The position numbers and the translations under genes are program-made. Below the pieces are notes generated by a model, which searched no databases, was not told the origin of the DNA, and worked only from the letters and a program-made list of their open reading frames with translations. 64,000 bases of DNA from Prosthecomicrobium pneumaticum (GTDB taxonomy: Bacteria > Pseudomonadota > Alphaproteobacteria > Rhizobiales > Kaistiaceae), in NCBI RefSeq assembly GCF_014199915.1, contig NZ_JACHOO010000001.1, forward strand, positions 186,001 to 250,000, read 5' to 3'. Every line of letters starts with the position of its first letter. The stretch's first letter is position 1. Positions 1-9,806 of the stretch are shown piece by piece.

Positions 1-902
1 ACGGCGATGATGATCAGCCCGGTCGCCATGTAGCGCAGGCCCGCGCCGGCGCCGTAGGTGTTGAGCATCGTCACGACGAGGAAGAGGAACAGCGCGGCGC
101 CCCACAGGCCCGGCACGTTCGAGAAGCCGCCCGCCACAGACGAGCCGCCGATGACGACGAGGGCGATCGAGGTGAGGAGATATTCCTCGCCCATCGACAG
201 CGAGGCGCCGCCCGAGAAGCCCGACAGGAGATAGCCGCAGAGGCCGGCGAATGCGGCGCACATCACATAGGTGGCGAAGCGGATGCCGCCGACCGGCACG
301 CCGGCGAGGCGCGCGGCGCGCAGGTTCTGGCCGATCGCCGTGACGAAACGGCCATAGACGGTGCGATTGAGCACCACCGCCATCAGCGCCGAGAGGACGA
401 TGATCGAGACCGCCAGCACCGGTACGCCGTGGATCTGCGCCGTCGTGAAATCGGCGAGCAGCGACGGCGGCTTGATGCGGATGCCGCGGCCATAGGCGAT
501 CGCCGTCGACTGGACGAGGAAGCTCGACGACAGTGTGGCGATGATCGGCGGGATGCGGAGCAGGATGATCAGCGCATAGTTGAAGCAGCCGACCGCGACA
601 CCGCAGGCGATCGCGACGAGGAGTCCCGCGAGGATCATCGAATTCTGCGTGTCCATCACCTTGGTGGCGATCGCGCCGGCGAGCGTGATCGTGGCGGGGA
701 TGGAGAGATCGACATTGCCCGGGCCGAGCGTGACGACGAACATCTGGCCGAGGCCGACGATCACGTAGAAGGTGGCGAAGGTGAAGGCCGCGGTCATCAC
801 CTCGGCGCCGCCGCGCCCGCCGGTGAAGGCGAGCGTCGCGCCCCAGACGGCGATCGCCGCGACATAGGCCCAGAGCCAGGGCCGGGAGAGCAGCCACCTC
901 AT
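1..902 (-). CDS. CUT2-type sugar ABC transporter permease (3' end outside the window)
   Basis: Inner-membrane permease of a ribose/xylose-type ABC importer. About 300 codons are visible. The protein begins [13 protein letters not shown] and has alternating hydrophobic segments. It carries the family hallmark 'VTLGPGNVDLSIPA' near residue 60 and 'AAFAGLCGYLLSG' further on, both typical of RbsC-like (BPD_transp_2) permeases. The ATG at 900-902 overlaps the stop of the upstream permease by 4 bp, so the two are translationally coupled. It is the fourth gene of operon A (binding protein, ATPase, permease, permease), and the two permeases probably form a heterodimer. The reading frame is still open at base 1, so the C-terminus is unseen. 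The substrate is not deducible. Confidence 0.88.
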   Translation of the reverse strand, partial: MRWLLSRPWLWAYVAAIAVWGATLAFTGGRGGAEVMTAAFTFATFYVIVGLGQMFVVTLGPGNVDLSIPATITLAGAIATKVMDTQNSMILAGLLVAIACGVAVGCFNYALIILLRIPPIIATLSSSFLVQSTAIAYGRGIRIKPPSLLADFTTAQIHGVPVLAVSIIVLSALMAVVLNRTVYGRFVTAIGQNLRAARLAGVPVGGIRFATYVMCAAFAGLCGYLLSGFSGGASLSMGEEYLLTSIALVVIGGSSVAGGFSNVPGLWGAALFLFLVVTMLNTYGAGAGLRYMATGLIIIA

Positions 903-1912
903 GTCCGCTTCTCCAGCCGGTCGATGACGGCGCGCAGCGCCAGAACGATGATCAGGATCGCCCCTTGAGCGCCGATCTGCCAGTCGGGCGATATGCGCAT
1001 GAAGGAGAGGAAGGAGCCGGCGAGCGTCAGCGTCATCGCGCCGATCACCGCGCCGACCGGCGAGATCCGGCCGCCGACGAACTCGCCGCCGCCCAGAATG
1101 ACGCCGGCGATCGACAGCAGCGTGTAGCGGAGCGCGATATTGGCGTCGCCCGAAGTGGTGAGGCCGACGAGCGACAGGCCGGCGAGCGTGCCGAACAGGC
1201 CGGCGAGGGCGAACATCGCAATCTTCACCTTGAGGAGCGACCAGCCGGCGCGCTCGATCGCCTTCGGATTGCCGCCCGCGCCGCGCAGGATCGCGCCATA
1301 GGAGGTGCGCATCAGGAGGAGATGGGCGGCGAGCGCGATCAGCACCGCGGCGATGATCGGCAGCGGCACATAGGGCGGCTTCAGCGTCATCACGGTGCGG
1401 ATCCAGTCCGGCGCCTTGCCGCCCGGGGTCGGCAGCACGAGCACCGAGAGGCCGAGCCAGACGAAGGACATGCCGAGCGTGACGACGATCGAGGGCAGAT
1501 CGCGCGCGTGGATCAGGGCGCCGAGGAGGGCATAGACGCCGATGCCGAGCGCCAGCACCAGCCAGCCGACGAGGGGCGTGGTCAGCCAGAAGGGCAGCGT
1601 CGCGGGGTCGGCCTCGGGATAGAGCCCGGCGACGAGCGGCAGGGCGATCAGCCCGCCCTTCAGCATCGTCGCGGCGACGCAGGCGACGAAGCCGACGAAG
1701 GTGCCGATCGACAGGTCGAGATCGTTGACCGTGATGACGCACATCTGCGCCACCGTCGCGAAGGCGATCGGCACGGCGAGGCTCAGCATCAGATTGAGGC
1801 CGAGATAGCTCGCGGCGCGCGGCTGCAGCCAGAAGATCGCGCCGAGAATGATGGCGAGCGAGATCGCCGGCAGCAGGCTGCGGGCGAGGCGGGGCAGGGT
1901 GGCGGCGTTCAT
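899..1912 (-). CDS. CUT2-type sugar ABC transporter permease
   Basis: 337-aa inner-membrane permease with a usual RbsC-like length. The N-terminus is a hydrophobic helix (residues about 8-30). '[17 protein letters not shown]' near residue 60 matches the conserved permease motif of this family, and '[16 protein letters not shown]' near residue 210 matches the cytoplasmic loop that contacts the ATPase ('A.G.N..AA..SGI' in relatives). It overlaps the ATPase gene upstream and the second permease downstream by 4 bp each, which supports one operon. Two different permeases in one operon suggest a heterodimeric channel. The substrate is unknown. Confidence 0.9.
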   Translation of the reverse strand: MNAATLPRLARSLLPAISLAIILGAIFWLQPRAASYLGLNLMLSLAVPIAFATVAQMCVITVNDLDLSIGTFVGFVACVAATMLKGGLIALPLVAGLYPEADPATLPFWLTTPLVGWLVLALGIGVYALLGALIHARDLPSIVVTLGMSFVWLGLSVLVLPTPGGKAPDWIRTVMTLKPPYVPLPIIAAVLIALAAHLLLMRTSYGAILRGAGGNPKAIERAGWSLLKVKIAMFALAGLFGTLAGLSLVGLTTSGDANIALRYTLLSIAGVILGGGEFVGGRISPVGAVIGAMTLTLAGSFLSFMRISPDWQIGAQGAILIIVLALRAVIDRLEKRT

Positions 1913-3360
1913 GATGCGTCCGCGAAGGAGGATTGCAGCACCTTCTCCTCGGTGAGCTCCGACCGGGCGAGATCCGCCACGATCCGCCCGTCGCGGAAGA
2001 CATAGGTGTGGTCGCAGTGGCGCAGTTCGTCCATCTCGGTCGTGTACCAGAGGAAGGTCCGGCCCTTCTCCGCCTCGGCGCGGATCATGCCGTAGACTTC
2101 CTGCTTGGTGCCGATGTCGACGCCGCGCATCGGATCGTCCATCAGAACGACGCCGGCATCGGAGCCGAGCGCGCGGGCGAACAGCGCCTTCTGCTGGTTG
2201 CCGCCGGAGAGCGACAGGATCGGGTTGTTCACGTCCGGCGTGCGGATGCCGATCCGCTCCCGCCAGCCTTCGGCCATCGCCCTCGTTCCGGCCCGGTCGA
2301 TCATCAGGCCGCGGCGCAGCCGCTTCAGCGAGGTGATGGTGATGTTGTCGGCGATCGACCAGAGCGGGAAGACGCCGTCCTGCTGCCGGTCGCCCGCCAC
2401 GAACGCGCCGTTCTCGCCCTTTCCCGCGCCGCGCAGCCGGCCGTAGATCAGCACGAGCATGGCCGTCTGTCCCTGGCCGGCGAGACCGGCGAGGCCGATC
2501 ACCTCGCCGCGATGCGCGACGAGTTCGCGGCCGTCCTCCTGGCGCGGCGGCCTCGCGCGGAGCCGCGGCGCCGCATCCGAGCGGGCGCGGGCGGGCTCGG
2601 CCGGGCCTTCCTTCTCCTCCGCCGCGACGCTGCCCATCGCCGCGACGAGGGTCGAGCGGGTGAATTCCGCTGCCGGCCGCTCGGCGACCACCTGGCCGTC
2701 CTTCATCACGACGACGCGGTCGGCGGCCGAGAGGATCTCGCCGAGCAGATGCGAGATCAGCACGACGCTGCCGCCGCCGGCGACGAAGCGGCGGACGAAA
2801 GCGAGCAATTGCTCGGCGACATGGGCGTCGAGGGAGGAGGTGGGCTCGTCGAGGATGACGAGCCGCACCGGCGCGCTCGTCACGGTGAAGGCGCGGGCGA
2901 TCTCGACCATCTGCCGCCGCGCGATCGGCAGATCGCCGACGATGTCGGCGGCGGAGATGCCGTGGCCGGGGAAGATCTCGTCGAGCTTGTCGCGGATCAG
3001 CTTGCCCGCCCGCCGCCGCCAGCCGAAGCCGGAAAGCCCGGCGTGGAAGACGCGGGCGTTCTCGGCGACCGAGAGATTCGGGCAGATCGACAGTTCCTGG
3101 AAGACGCAGCGAATGCCGCGGGCCTGCGCCTCGGCGACGCCGTGCCGGCCGGACACGTCGACGCCGTCGATGGCGATGCGGCCCTCGGCGCCGAACACGC
3201 CGGCGAGCAGGTTCATCAGCGTCGACTTGCCGGCGCCGTTATGGCCGACGAGGCCGAGGCATTCGCCGGCGCGGCATTCGAGATCGACGCCGCGCAGCGC
3301 CCTGACGGCGCCGAAGCTCTTCTGGACGCCGTCCAGCCTGATGATGGGCGTATCCGCCAT
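1909..3360 (-). CDS. sugar ABC transporter ATPase, RbsA-like with two nucleotide-binding domains
   Basis: 483-aa cytoplasmic ATPase energising importer A. The first domain has Walker A 'GHNGAGKST', signature '[14 protein letters not shown]' and Walker B '[11 protein letters not shown]'. The second has a degenerate P-loop '[11 protein letters not shown]', signature '[15 protein letters not shown]' and '[15 protein letters not shown]'. Such asymmetry is normal for RbsA-type proteins. The second domain is shorter than usual: about 30 residues are absent between the P-loop helix and '[14 protein letters not shown]'. I chose the ATG at 3358-3360 (MADTPIIRL). A further 46 open codons upstream run through palindromic repeat DNA and look untranslated. 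It lies 249 bp downstream of the binding-protein gene, with the repeats between them. Confidence 0.9.
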   Translation of the reverse strand: MADTPIIRLDGVQKSFGAVRALRGVDLECRAGECLGLVGHNGAGKSTLMNLLAGVFGAEGRIAIDGVDVSGRHGVAEAQARGIRCVFQELSICPNLSVAENARVFHAGLSGFGWRRRAGKLIRDKLDEIFPGHGISAADIVGDLPIARRQMVEIARAFTVTSAPVRLVILDEPTSSLDAHVAEQLLAFVRRFVAGGGSVVLISHLLGEILSAADRVVVMKDGQVVAERPAAEFTRSTLVAAMGSVAAEEKEGPAEPARARSDAAPRLRARPPRQEDGRELVAHRGEVIGLAGLAGQGQTAMLVLIYGRLRGAGKGENGAFVAGDRQQDGVFPLWSIADNITITSLKRLRRGLMIDRAGTRAMAEGWRERIGIRTPDVNNPILSLSGGNQQKALFARALGSDAGVVLMDDPMRGVDIGTKQEVYGMIRAEAEKGRTFLWYTTEMDELRHCDHTYVFRDGRIVADLARSELTEEKVLQSSFADAS

Positions 3361-3424
3361 GCCGAGACCGGCCTCCCCACTTCGTTTCGCCCCGCCGGTG
3401 TCGCGGAGAAGACCCTCACCCCGA

Positions 3425-3578
3425 CCCTCTCCCGCGACGCGGGAGAGGGGGAGGGAACCGTCGTCCTTTGCATCCCGGCTTCCTTCGTTCGCCAACAAGC
3501 GAAGCCCTCTCCCGCTTGCGGGAGAGGGGGAAGCGCCGATCTGTCGTCGCCATTCCCTCTCCCGCTCGCGGGAGAGGG
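3425..3578. repeat. three extragenic palindromes between binding protein and ATPase genes
   Basis: Three near-identical inverted repeats of the form CCCTCTCCCGC-n-GCGGGAGAGGG lie at 3425-3449, 3505-3528 and 3555-3578. The first is preceded by GAAGACCCTCAC, the last followed by TAGGGTGAGGGC. The same family recurs at 21855-21905 and 56929-57390. In this position the hairpins could stabilise the upstream binding-protein mRNA or attenuate the transporter genes; that role is inference. Confidence 0.85.
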
Positions 3579-3609
3579 TAGGGTGAGGGCTCCCGAGGGC
3601 CCTTCCGTC

Positions 3610-4632
3610 TTACTTCGCGGCGGCCTCGATCACCTTCTGGGCGTCTTCGAGCGTGTACTCGACATTCGCGACGCCGCCCTTTTCGGTCGTCTCGAGGTTC
3701 TTCTCGAGATTGTCCTGGTCGATGCGCAGGAACGGAACGACGAGGTCCTTCGGGACCTCCTTGCCGTCGAGGATCTGCTGCGCGACCCAGAAGGCGAGCG
3801 TCGAGACGCCCGGGGCGATCGAGACCGACATGGTCTCGTAGCCGTTCGCGTCCTTCTGCTCCTTCCACCAGGCGAGCTCGTCCTGGCGGTTGCCCATGAT
3901 GATGGTCGGGGTCTTGCGGCCGGCCGCGGCGAAGGCCTGCGCCGCGCCATAGCCGTCGCCGCCCTGCGTCACGACGCCGACGATGTCGTCCGGCAGCGAG
4001 GGCAGGATGCCGGCGACGGCGGCCTGCGCCTTCGCCTGATCCCAATCGCCGTGCACCGAGCCGACGATCTTGAACTTCGCGTTCTCCGCGACGCCCTCAT
4101 GGATGCCCTTCGAGATCTCGTCGTCGACGAACACGCCGGCGAGGCCGCGGATCTCGAGCAGGTTGCCGCCCTCCGGCAGCTTGCCGGCGAGGTAGGTCAC
4201 CTCGTCCTTGCCCATCTGCTTGAAGTCGACGGCGATGCGCCAGGCGCAGGGCTCGGTGACGATGCCGTCGAAGGAGACGACGATGACGCCGGCATCGCAG
4301 GCTTCCTTGACCGCGCCGTTGAGGGCGTCGGGCGAGGCCGCATTGAGGACGATGGCGTTATAGCCCTGCAGAACGAGATTCTGGATCTGCGCGGCCTGTT
4401 CGGTCACCTGGTTTTCGGCGGTGGTGAACGGGTCGGCGGCGGCCACGATGCCGGCCTCGACCGCGGGCTTCGTCACCTTGTCCCAGCTGCGCAGCATCGC
4501 CTGGCGCCAGGAATTGCCGGCATAGTTGTTCGACAGCGCGATGCGCTTGTCCGCAGTCTCGGCGGCGGCCGGCAGCGCGCAGAGCGCGGCGGCGACGGCG
4601 AGCAACGAAACGGCTCCCGTGAAGCGGGTCAT
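3610..4632 (-). CDS. periplasmic sugar-binding protein of ABC transporter A
   Basis: 340-aa periplasmic-binding-protein-like (type I fold) protein. A signal peptide covers residues 1 to about 24, ending at 'ALPAAAE'. The mature part starts with 'KRIALSNNYAGNSWRQAM', typical of CUT2 binding proteins, and later has 'GYNAIVLNAASPDALNG' and 'GVVTQGGDGYGAAQAF'. The start is the ATG at 4630-4632, preceded by a GGGAGGGA ribosome-binding site. It is first in the operon, the usual place for the most highly expressed subunit. The ligand cannot be read from the sequence; a monosaccharide or sugar alcohol would fit the family. Confidence 0.88.
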   Translation of the reverse strand: MTRFTGAVSLLAVAAALCALPAAAETADKRIALSNNYAGNSWRQAMLRSWDKVTKPAVEAGIVAAADPFTTAENQVTEQAAQIQNLVLQGYNAIVLNAASPDALNGAVKEACDAGVIVVSFDGIVTEPCAWRIAVDFKQMGKDEVTYLAGKLPEGGNLLEIRGLAGVFVDDEISKGIHEGVAENAKFKIVGSVHGDWDQAKAQAAVAGILPSLPDDIVGVVTQGGDGYGAAQAFAAAGRKTPTIIMGNRQDELAWWKEQKDANGYETMSVSIAPGVSTLAFWVAQQILDGKEVPKDLVVPFLRIDQDNLEKNLETTEKGGVANVEYTLEDAQKVIEAAAK

Positions 4633-4881
4633 GATCGTCCCTCCCAGACTCCGTCTTGACCCGGCGGCGCCTCCCGCGGCCGGGCGCGAAGTCGGCCGAA
4701 AGTCGGGGAAGCGGGCCGACCTTGTCAAGCATCATACGACGAATGGATCGCGGGCTTCGTGCCGTGGCATGGACCCGCACGCCCACTGCGTTGATGAGCC
4801 GGCATCCTCGCCGTGTTAAGGAGCGACAACAGGCGGTCCGGCCCCGGTTCGGGCCGCCGCGTCGTGTCAGGGAGGGGCCGT
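4633..4881. other. divergent intergenic region
   Basis: 249 bp between the divergently transcribed binding-protein gene and the glycosyltransferase gene. On the minus strand a TTGACA hexamer (4728-4723) is a possible -35 element for operon A, but no convincing -10 box follows. A GTG at 4813 is in frame with the glycosyltransferase and preceded by no clear ribosome-binding site. Nothing else was recognised. Confidence 0.4.
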
Positions 4882-5916
4882 TTGGCAAGGACGATCAGCG
4901 CCGCGTCGCCGGAAGGGGGCGCGCCGCAGGCTTCCTACATACTCTATACCTATAATCAGGCCGCCTTCGTCGAGGAGGCGGTGCGCTCCGCGCTCGGCCA
5001 GCGCGACTGCCGGCTCGACATCCTGATCTCCGACGACGCTTCCACCGACGACACCTATTCCCGGATCGAGGCGGCGGCTCGCGGCTATCGCGGTCCGCAC
5101 CGGCTGCGCGTGCGCCGCACACCGCACAATCTCGGCATGGACCATTTCCCGAGCCTCGTGCGCCTCGCCGTCTGCGATATCATCATCCACGCCCATGGCG
5201 ACGACGTCGCGCGGCCACACCGGGCACGCCGTATCCTCGACGTCTTCGGCGCGACCGGCGCCTCCGTCGTCTCCTCGAACGCCGTCAACGTGGACGAGGC
5301 CGGTGCGCCGGTCGGTCGGGTCGCCGAGGGCACCGCCGACCGCACGTTTTCGCCCGACGATCTGATCGTCGAGCCCTGGCGGCCCGGCATGACGGGGGCG
5401 TTGATGGCCTTTCGCCGCTCCGTCTATGAGGCCTTTCCCTTTCTCGACCCGGCCTATCTCGCGCTCGGCCACGACCATCTGGTCCCCTGGCGCGGCGCTC
5501 TGCTCGGCGGCTACGTCTTCATCGGCGAGCCGCTGCTCGAGCGACGCGAGCACGCCGGCCAGTGGCACCGGCGCATGACCGACGCGGCCGACGAACTCGG
5601 GCGGCGGGAGATCGCGCGGGCACTCCATCTCGCCGTCACCCGCGCCCGCCGACGCGATCTCGATGCGCTGATCGCCGCGCGCCCGGCGGCCGAGCGCGCA
5701 GCTCTGCTCGCGCTCCGCGGGCGGCTGGAGGCGCGGACGGCGGCGATGACGGAGGAGTGGCTCGATCTGCGCGAAGGGCTGATCCGCGACGGCCTTCGCC
5801 CGGCCTGGGATGCGAGCCGTGCGATGCCTCCGGTCATCCGCCGGGCGCGCCGCAGCAGCCGCAAACTCGCCGGTCTGCTGCGCCGGCTCCGCGCCCGTCT
5901 CGGCGGCCGCGCATGA
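4882..5916 (+). CDS. family 2 glycosyltransferase
   Basis: 344-aa GT-A fold glycosyltransferase, probably cytoplasmic. Near the N-terminus 'SYILYTYNQAAFVEEAVRSAL' matches the GT2 nucleotide-sugar binding start. 'ILISDDASTDDTYSRIE' is the typical first acidic motif, and 'IIHAHGDDVARPHR' supplies a DxD-like acidic site. The C-terminal ~100 residues are basic and helical. I chose TTG at 4882 because AGGGAGGGG lies 6 bases upstream; a GTG at 4813 would add 23 unrelated residues. Its stop overlaps the next gene by 4 bp, so the pair is one operon. The acceptor is unknown; a surface polysaccharide or lipid is likely. Confidence 0.8.
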   Translation: MARTISAASPEGGAPQASYILYTYNQAAFVEEAVRSALGQRDCRLDILISDDASTDDTYSRIEAAARGYRGPHRLRVRRTPHNLGMDHFPSLVRLAVCDIIIHAHGDDVARPHRARRILDVFGATGASVVSSNAVNVDEAGAPVGRVAEGTADRTFSPDDLIVEPWRPGMTGALMAFRRSVYEAFPFLDPAYLALGHDHLVPWRGALLGGYVFIGEPLLERREHAGQWHRRMTDAADELGRREIARALHLAVTRARRRDLDALIAARPAAERAALLALRGRLEARTAAMTEEWLDLREGLIRDGLRPAWDASRAMPPVIRRARRSSRKLAGLLRRLRARLGGRA

Positions 5917-6839
5917 CGGGCCTCGATCTGCGCGCCGCGCGCGAGCTTGCCGGCCCGCCTCCGCTCCCCTTCGACCACCCCGATTATGCCGCGGCGCTCA
6001 CCTATCTCGGCACACCGGTGATCGCCGCCGGACGGCCTGTCGTGCTGCGGCCGATCCCCGGCACCGATGCGGTCGACGCCTTCGGGCCGTTCCCCTATCT
6101 GACGCCGCCCGACGATCCGCAAGCCTTCCGCCGCGATCTCACGGCGCTCGGTGCGGTGAGCTGGACGGCGGTGCTTCGCCCCGGCACGGAGGCTGCAGCC
6201 TCCGCCGCCTTCGATCCCCTGCCTCTCAAGGCCCATTTCGCTCATCGGCGGGGCGGCGCGGCGCTCGTCCATTCGGTGCGCACGGCCCGCCACATCCGCC
6301 GTGGCCGCGCCCGCTGGGCCATCGCGATCGAGCCGCTCGCGCCTTGCGTCGACGCGGCCGACGCGCTCCATGCCGCGTTGGAGGCGCGGGCGCCGCTGTC
6401 GCGCGTCGCCCGGGTCGACCGGCAGCATTTCGCCGCGCTGGCGACGCTGCCCGGCGTCGCCTGCGTCACCGCGCGGTGCGACGGCGCGGTCGGTGCCTTT
6501 CTCGCTTTCGCCGAGGCGGGCGAGGAGATTCATTTCCACCTCACCGCGGCGAACGATACGGCGCTCTCGGGCGACGCCATGTATGCGCTGTTCGACTTCA
6601 TGATCGCGCGGTTCGGGGCGAGCCATGACCTCCATCTCGGTGGCACCCCGGCCGGCGCGAACGGGGCGGGCGTCGGCCGCTTCAAGGCGCGGTTCGCCAA
6701 CGCGTCGACGCCGGTGCTGCTCGCCCGGATGGTGCTCGATCCGGCGGGCTATGACGGGCTCGTCGCCCGCTGCGGCGGGCATTCCTGGTTCCCGTCCTAT
6801 CGCGATCCGCGCGACGAGCACGGCGCCGCCGCCGGTTGA
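5913..6839 (+). CDS. FemAB/GNAT-like acyltransferase of unknown substrate
   Basis: 308-aa protein coupled by an ATGA overlap to the glycosyltransferase gene. The C-terminal third reads 'LHLGGTPAGANGAGVGRFKARF', which resembles the acyl-CoA or aminoacyl binding segment of FemAB/GNAT-type transferases (LxLGGG...FKxxF). 'GAFLAFAEAGEEIHFHLTAAND' before it fits the preceding beta strands. No signal peptide or membrane segment is seen. The context suggests it modifies a glycan made with the help of the neighbouring glycosyltransferase. The family assignment rests on the short C-terminal motif and overall layout, so it is tentative. Confidence 0.6.
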   Translation: MTGLDLRAARELAGPPPLPFDHPDYAAALTYLGTPVIAAGRPVVLRPIPGTDAVDAFGPFPYLTPPDDPQAFRRDLTALGAVSWTAVLRPGTEAAASAAFDPLPLKAHFAHRRGGAALVHSVRTARHIRRGRARWAIAIEPLAPCVDAADALHAALEARAPLSRVARVDRQHFAALATLPGVACVTARCDGAVGAFLAFAEAGEEIHFHLTAANDTALSGDAMYALFDFMIARFGASHDLHLGGTPAGANGAGVGRFKARFANASTPVLLARMVLDPAGYDGLVARCGGHSWFPSYRDPRDEHGAAAG

Positions 6840-6962
6840 GCGGGAATCGGCGGCCGCGGGCCGATTGCGCGCACTGTGGCGCTTCGTTATGGTGCCGGCC
6901 GGCCGAAACCGGGCCGAACACGAGCGACGCGCGGGCTGCGCGCGCCAAACCGACGAGCCACG

Positions 6963-7640
6963 ATGTCCGATATCTTCCGTGAGGTCGAAGACGATCTCCG
7001 CCGCGAACAGCTGAAGAGTCTGTGGAACCGGATCGGTCCGTTCGTGCTCGTCGCCGCCGTGTTGATCGTCGTCGGAACCGGCGGCTGGCGCGCCTGGGAG
7101 TGGTACAGCCTCAAGCAGGCGCAGGCCGAGGGTGACCGGTTCGTCGCCGCGCTGCAGCTCGCCGAAGGGGGCAAGACCGACGAGGCGATCACGGCGCTCC
7201 AGGCGGTCGCCGCGGACGGCAAGGGCGGCTACCCGGTGCTCGCCCGCTTCCGCATCGCTTCGGAACACGCCGCCGCCGGCAAGACCGAGGATGCGGTCGC
7301 CGCCTTCGACGCGATCGCCGCTTCGGGCGAGACCCCGGCGGTGATCCAGCCGCTCGCGCGCCTGCGCGCCGCGCTGCTGCTCGTCGATTCGATCGATCTC
7401 GCCGCCATGAAGGCGCGGATCGAGCCGCTCGCCGCGACCGGTGCCCCCTGGCGCCACAGCGCGCGCGAGATTCTCGGCCTTTCGGCCTGGCGGGCCGGCG
7501 ACTATGCGGCGGCGCGCGGCTATTTCGACGAGATCGCGCAGGATCCCGAGGCGCCGCAGATGATGCGCCAGCGGGTGGCGCTGATGCAGGAACTGATCCG
7601 CGCCAAGATCGGCGAAGCGCCGGCTCCCGCCGCGAGCTGA
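6963..7640 (+). CDS. membrane-anchored TPR protein, YfgM-like
   Basis: 225-aa protein with one N-terminal membrane helix (residues about 24-44, '[18 protein letters not shown]') and a periplasmic region of TPR-like helical hairpins ('[20 protein letters not shown]', '[19 protein letters not shown]'). The leader '[20 protein letters not shown]' is typical of alphaproteobacterial relatives. It lies 32 bp upstream of der; in many proteobacteria yfgM lies in the same neighbourhood as bamB and der. No bamB is present here. The start is the ATG at 6963. A role in envelope protein handling is inferred from family and position. Confidence 0.8.
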   Translation: MSDIFREVEDDLRREQLKSLWNRIGPFVLVAAVLIVVGTGGWRAWEWYSLKQAQAEGDRFVAALQLAEGGKTDEAITALQAVAADGKGGYPVLARFRIASEHAAAGKTEDAVAAFDAIAASGETPAVIQPLARLRAALLLVDSIDLAAMKARIEPLAATGAPWRHSAREILGLSAWRAGDYAAARGYFDEIAQDPEAPQMMRQRVALMQELIRAKIGEAPAPAAS

Positions 7641-7672
7641 ACCGGCCACGAGGCCGGCCCGAGGTTTTTCGA

Positions 7673-9079
7673 ATGTCGTTCAAAGCCGCGATCGTCGGCC
7701 GCCCCAATGTCGGTAAGTCGACGCTCTTCAACCGCCTGGTCGGTTCGAAGATCGCGCTGGTCGACGACACGCCGGGCGTGACGCGCGACCGCCGGCCCGG
7801 CGAAGCCCGGATCGGCGATCTCCATTTCACCATCATCGATACGGCGGGCCTCGAGGAGGCCGATGCGGCGACGCTCGAAGGCCGGATGCGCGCCCAGACC
7901 GAAGCGGCGATCGCCGAGGCCGACGTCTCGCTCTTCATGATCGACGCGCGGGCCGGCGTCACGCCCGCCGACGAGCATTTCGCGGAACTCTTGCGCCGCA
8001 CCGGCAAGCCGGTGGTGCTGATCGCCAACAAGGCGGAGGGCAAGGCCGGCGAGGCCGGTGTGCTCGAATCCTATGGCCTCGGCCTCGGCGAGCCGGTCGC
8101 GCTCTCGGCCGAGCACGGCGAGGGCATGGCCGATCTCTTCGCCGCGCTGCTCCCCTTCGAGCGGACCGAGCCGGAGGACGAGGAGGCCGACGACACGGTC
8201 GCCGAGACCGACGTGCCGGTCGGCGAGGAGGACGAGGGCGCGCCGGTCGACCTCACGCGCCCGCTGAAGGTCGCGGTGGTCGGCCGCCCGAACGCCGGCA
8301 AGTCGACCCTCATCAACACCATGCTCGGCGAGGACCGGCTGCTGACCGGCCCGGAGGCCGGCATCACGCGCGATTCGATCGCCGTCGAATGGGAATGGCG
8401 GGGCCGGCCGATCCGCCTCTTCGACACCGCGGGCATGCGCAAGAAGGCGCGCGTCGAGACGAAGCTCGAGCGGCTGTCGGTCGGCGATGCGCTGCGCGCC
8501 ATCCGCTTCGCCGAAGTTGTGGTGCTCACCTTCGACGCCACCATCCCCTTCGAGAAGCAGGACCTGCAGCTCGCCGATCTCGTCGTGCGCGAGGGTCGCG
8601 CGCTCGTCATCGCCCTCAACAAATGGGACCTGATCGAGGACCGCCAGAAGGCGATGGCGGAGATGCGCGAGAAGGCCGAGCGCCTGCTGCCGCAGGCCCG
8701 CGGCGTGTCGCTGGTGCCGATCTCCGGGCTCACCGGCTCGGGCATCGACAAGCTGATGCAGGCGGTCGCCAAGACCTACGAGACCTGGAACCGCCGGGTG
8801 TCGACCGCCGCGCTCAACCGGTGGCTCGCGAGCGTGCTCGAATATCATCCGCCGCCCGCGGTCTCCGGCCGCCGGGTCAAGCTGCGCTACATGACGCAGG
8901 CGAAGAGCCGCCCGCCGACCTTCGTCGCCTTCTGCTCGCGGCCGGAGGCTCTGCCGGAGGCCTATACGCGCTATCTCGTCAACGGGCTGCGCGACACGTT
9001 CGGCCTCGAGGCGGTGCCGATCCGGCTCATGCTGCGCAAGGGCGACAACCCCTTCGAGGGGCGCGCGTCCAAACGCTGA
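7673..9079 (+). CDS. der: ribosome biogenesis GTPase Der (EngA)
   Basis: 468-aa tandem GTPase needed for 50S subunit assembly. The first G domain starts '[18 protein letters not shown]' (G1) with 'DTAGLE' (G3) and 'NKAEG' (G4, NKxE as in alphaproteobacteria). An acidic linker of about 40 residues follows ('[15 protein letters not shown]'). The second G domain has '[19 protein letters not shown]', '[12 protein letters not shown]' and 'NKWDLI'. The KH-like C-terminal domain includes '[20 protein letters not shown]'. All key residues are present, and the length is usual. Confidence 0.97.
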   Translation: MSFKAAIVGRPNVGKSTLFNRLVGSKIALVDDTPGVTRDRRPGEARIGDLHFTIIDTAGLEEADAATLEGRMRAQTEAAIAEADVSLFMIDARAGVTPADEHFAELLRRTGKPVVLIANKAEGKAGEAGVLESYGLGLGEPVALSAEHGEGMADLFAALLPFERTEPEDEEADDTVAETDVPVGEEDEGAPVDLTRPLKVAVVGRPNAGKSTLINTMLGEDRLLTGPEAGITRDSIAVEWEWRGRPIRLFDTAGMRKKARVETKLERLSVGDALRAIRFAEVVVLTFDATIPFEKQDLQLADLVVREGRALVIALNKWDLIEDRQKAMAEMREKAERLLPQARGVSLVPISGLTGSGIDKLMQAVAKTYETWNRRVSTAALNRWLASVLEYHPPPAVSGRRVKLRYMTQAKSRPPTFVAFCSRPEALPEAYTRYLVNGLRDTFGLEAVPIRLMLRKGDNPFEGRASKR

Positions 9080-9092
9080 GCGGCCCGCGCGG

Positions 9093-9767
9093 TCAGGCGC
9101 GGCGGCGCCGGCCTTCCGCAGCGCTCGGATCGTCGAGCGCATAGCCGCTGCCGCGCACGGTGCGCACGGGATCGCGGCTGCGGCCGCGGGCGAGCGCCTT
9201 GCGCAGGCGGCCGATATGGACGTCGACCGTACGTTCGTCGATCTCCGCCTCCCGACCCCAGATCCGGGCGCGGATCTCCTCACGCGAAAACACCCGGCCC
9301 GGCGCCTCGAGGAACATCTTGAGCAACCGGAACTCGGTCGGTCCCAGATGCACGGCGCGCCCGCCGCGGCTCACCCGCAGCGCATCCGGATCGAGCACGA
9401 TGTCGCCGAAGGCGAGCGGCGCGGTGGCCGACGCGCCGCGCAGCAGTGTACGGATGCGGGCGAGCAGTTCGGGGAAACCGACCGGCTTTTCGAGCGTGGC
9501 GTCGACCCCGCCGCGGGCGAGCGGCGGCGGACCGGGACGCGGCTCGGCGAGCAGGAGAACCGGTGGCCGCGGCACGCCGGCCGACATCAGCGCAGGGTCC
9601 GCCGGCAGGTCGTCGAGAAGCACGAGATCCGGCCTCCGCCCGTCCTCGAGCGCCGCACGAAACCCGTCACGGCCGCAGGTCGCCACTTCATAGCCGGTCG
9701 CCTCGAGCGTGTAGCGCAGGAGGAGGCCGACCTGCGCGTCGTCTTCGACGATCAGGATTCTCGGCAT
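9093..9767 (-). CDS. phoB: phosphate regulon response regulator PhoB, with an atypical receiver
   Basis: 224-aa OmpR/PhoB-type DNA-binding regulator, last gene of the pst-pho operon. The C-terminal winged helix is orthodox: 'LGPTEFRLLKMFLEAPGRVF', 'ERTVDVHIGRLRKAL' and 'VRTVRGSGYAL' match PhoB closely. The receiver has the acidic pair in 'ILIVEDD', the acceptor Asp in 'DLVLLDD' and the Lys in 'LEKPVG'. The stretch after the acceptor is about a dozen residues shorter than in E. coli PhoB, and the conserved Thr of beta-4 appears as Ala ('VLLLAEP'). No phoR is adjacent. DNA binding is well supported; normal phosphorylation is less certain. Confidence 0.85.
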   Translation of the reverse strand: MPRILIVEDDAQVGLLLRYTLEATGYEVATCGRDGFRAALEDGRRPDLVLLDDLPADPALMSAGVPRPPVLLLAEPRPGPPPLARGGVDATLEKPVGFPELLARIRTLLRGASATAPLAFGDIVLDPDALRVSRGGRAVHLGPTEFRLLKMFLEAPGRVFSREEIRARIWGREAEIDERTVDVHIGRLRKALARGRSRDPVRTVRGSGYALDDPSAAEGRRRRA

Positions 9768-9806
9768 GAGGTCGCCTTCCGCCGCACGGCCGCGGACCCG
9801 CCGCGT

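Noticed and set aside
3361-3498. N-terminal extension of the transporter A ATPase
   Set aside because: It would translate two extragenic palindromes, and family members start at the MADTPIIRL-like position.
1933-4659. Plus-strand frame of 908 codons across transporter A
   Set aside because: Arg/Asp/His-rich shadow of the minus-strand ABC genes; it also runs through noncoding palindromes.
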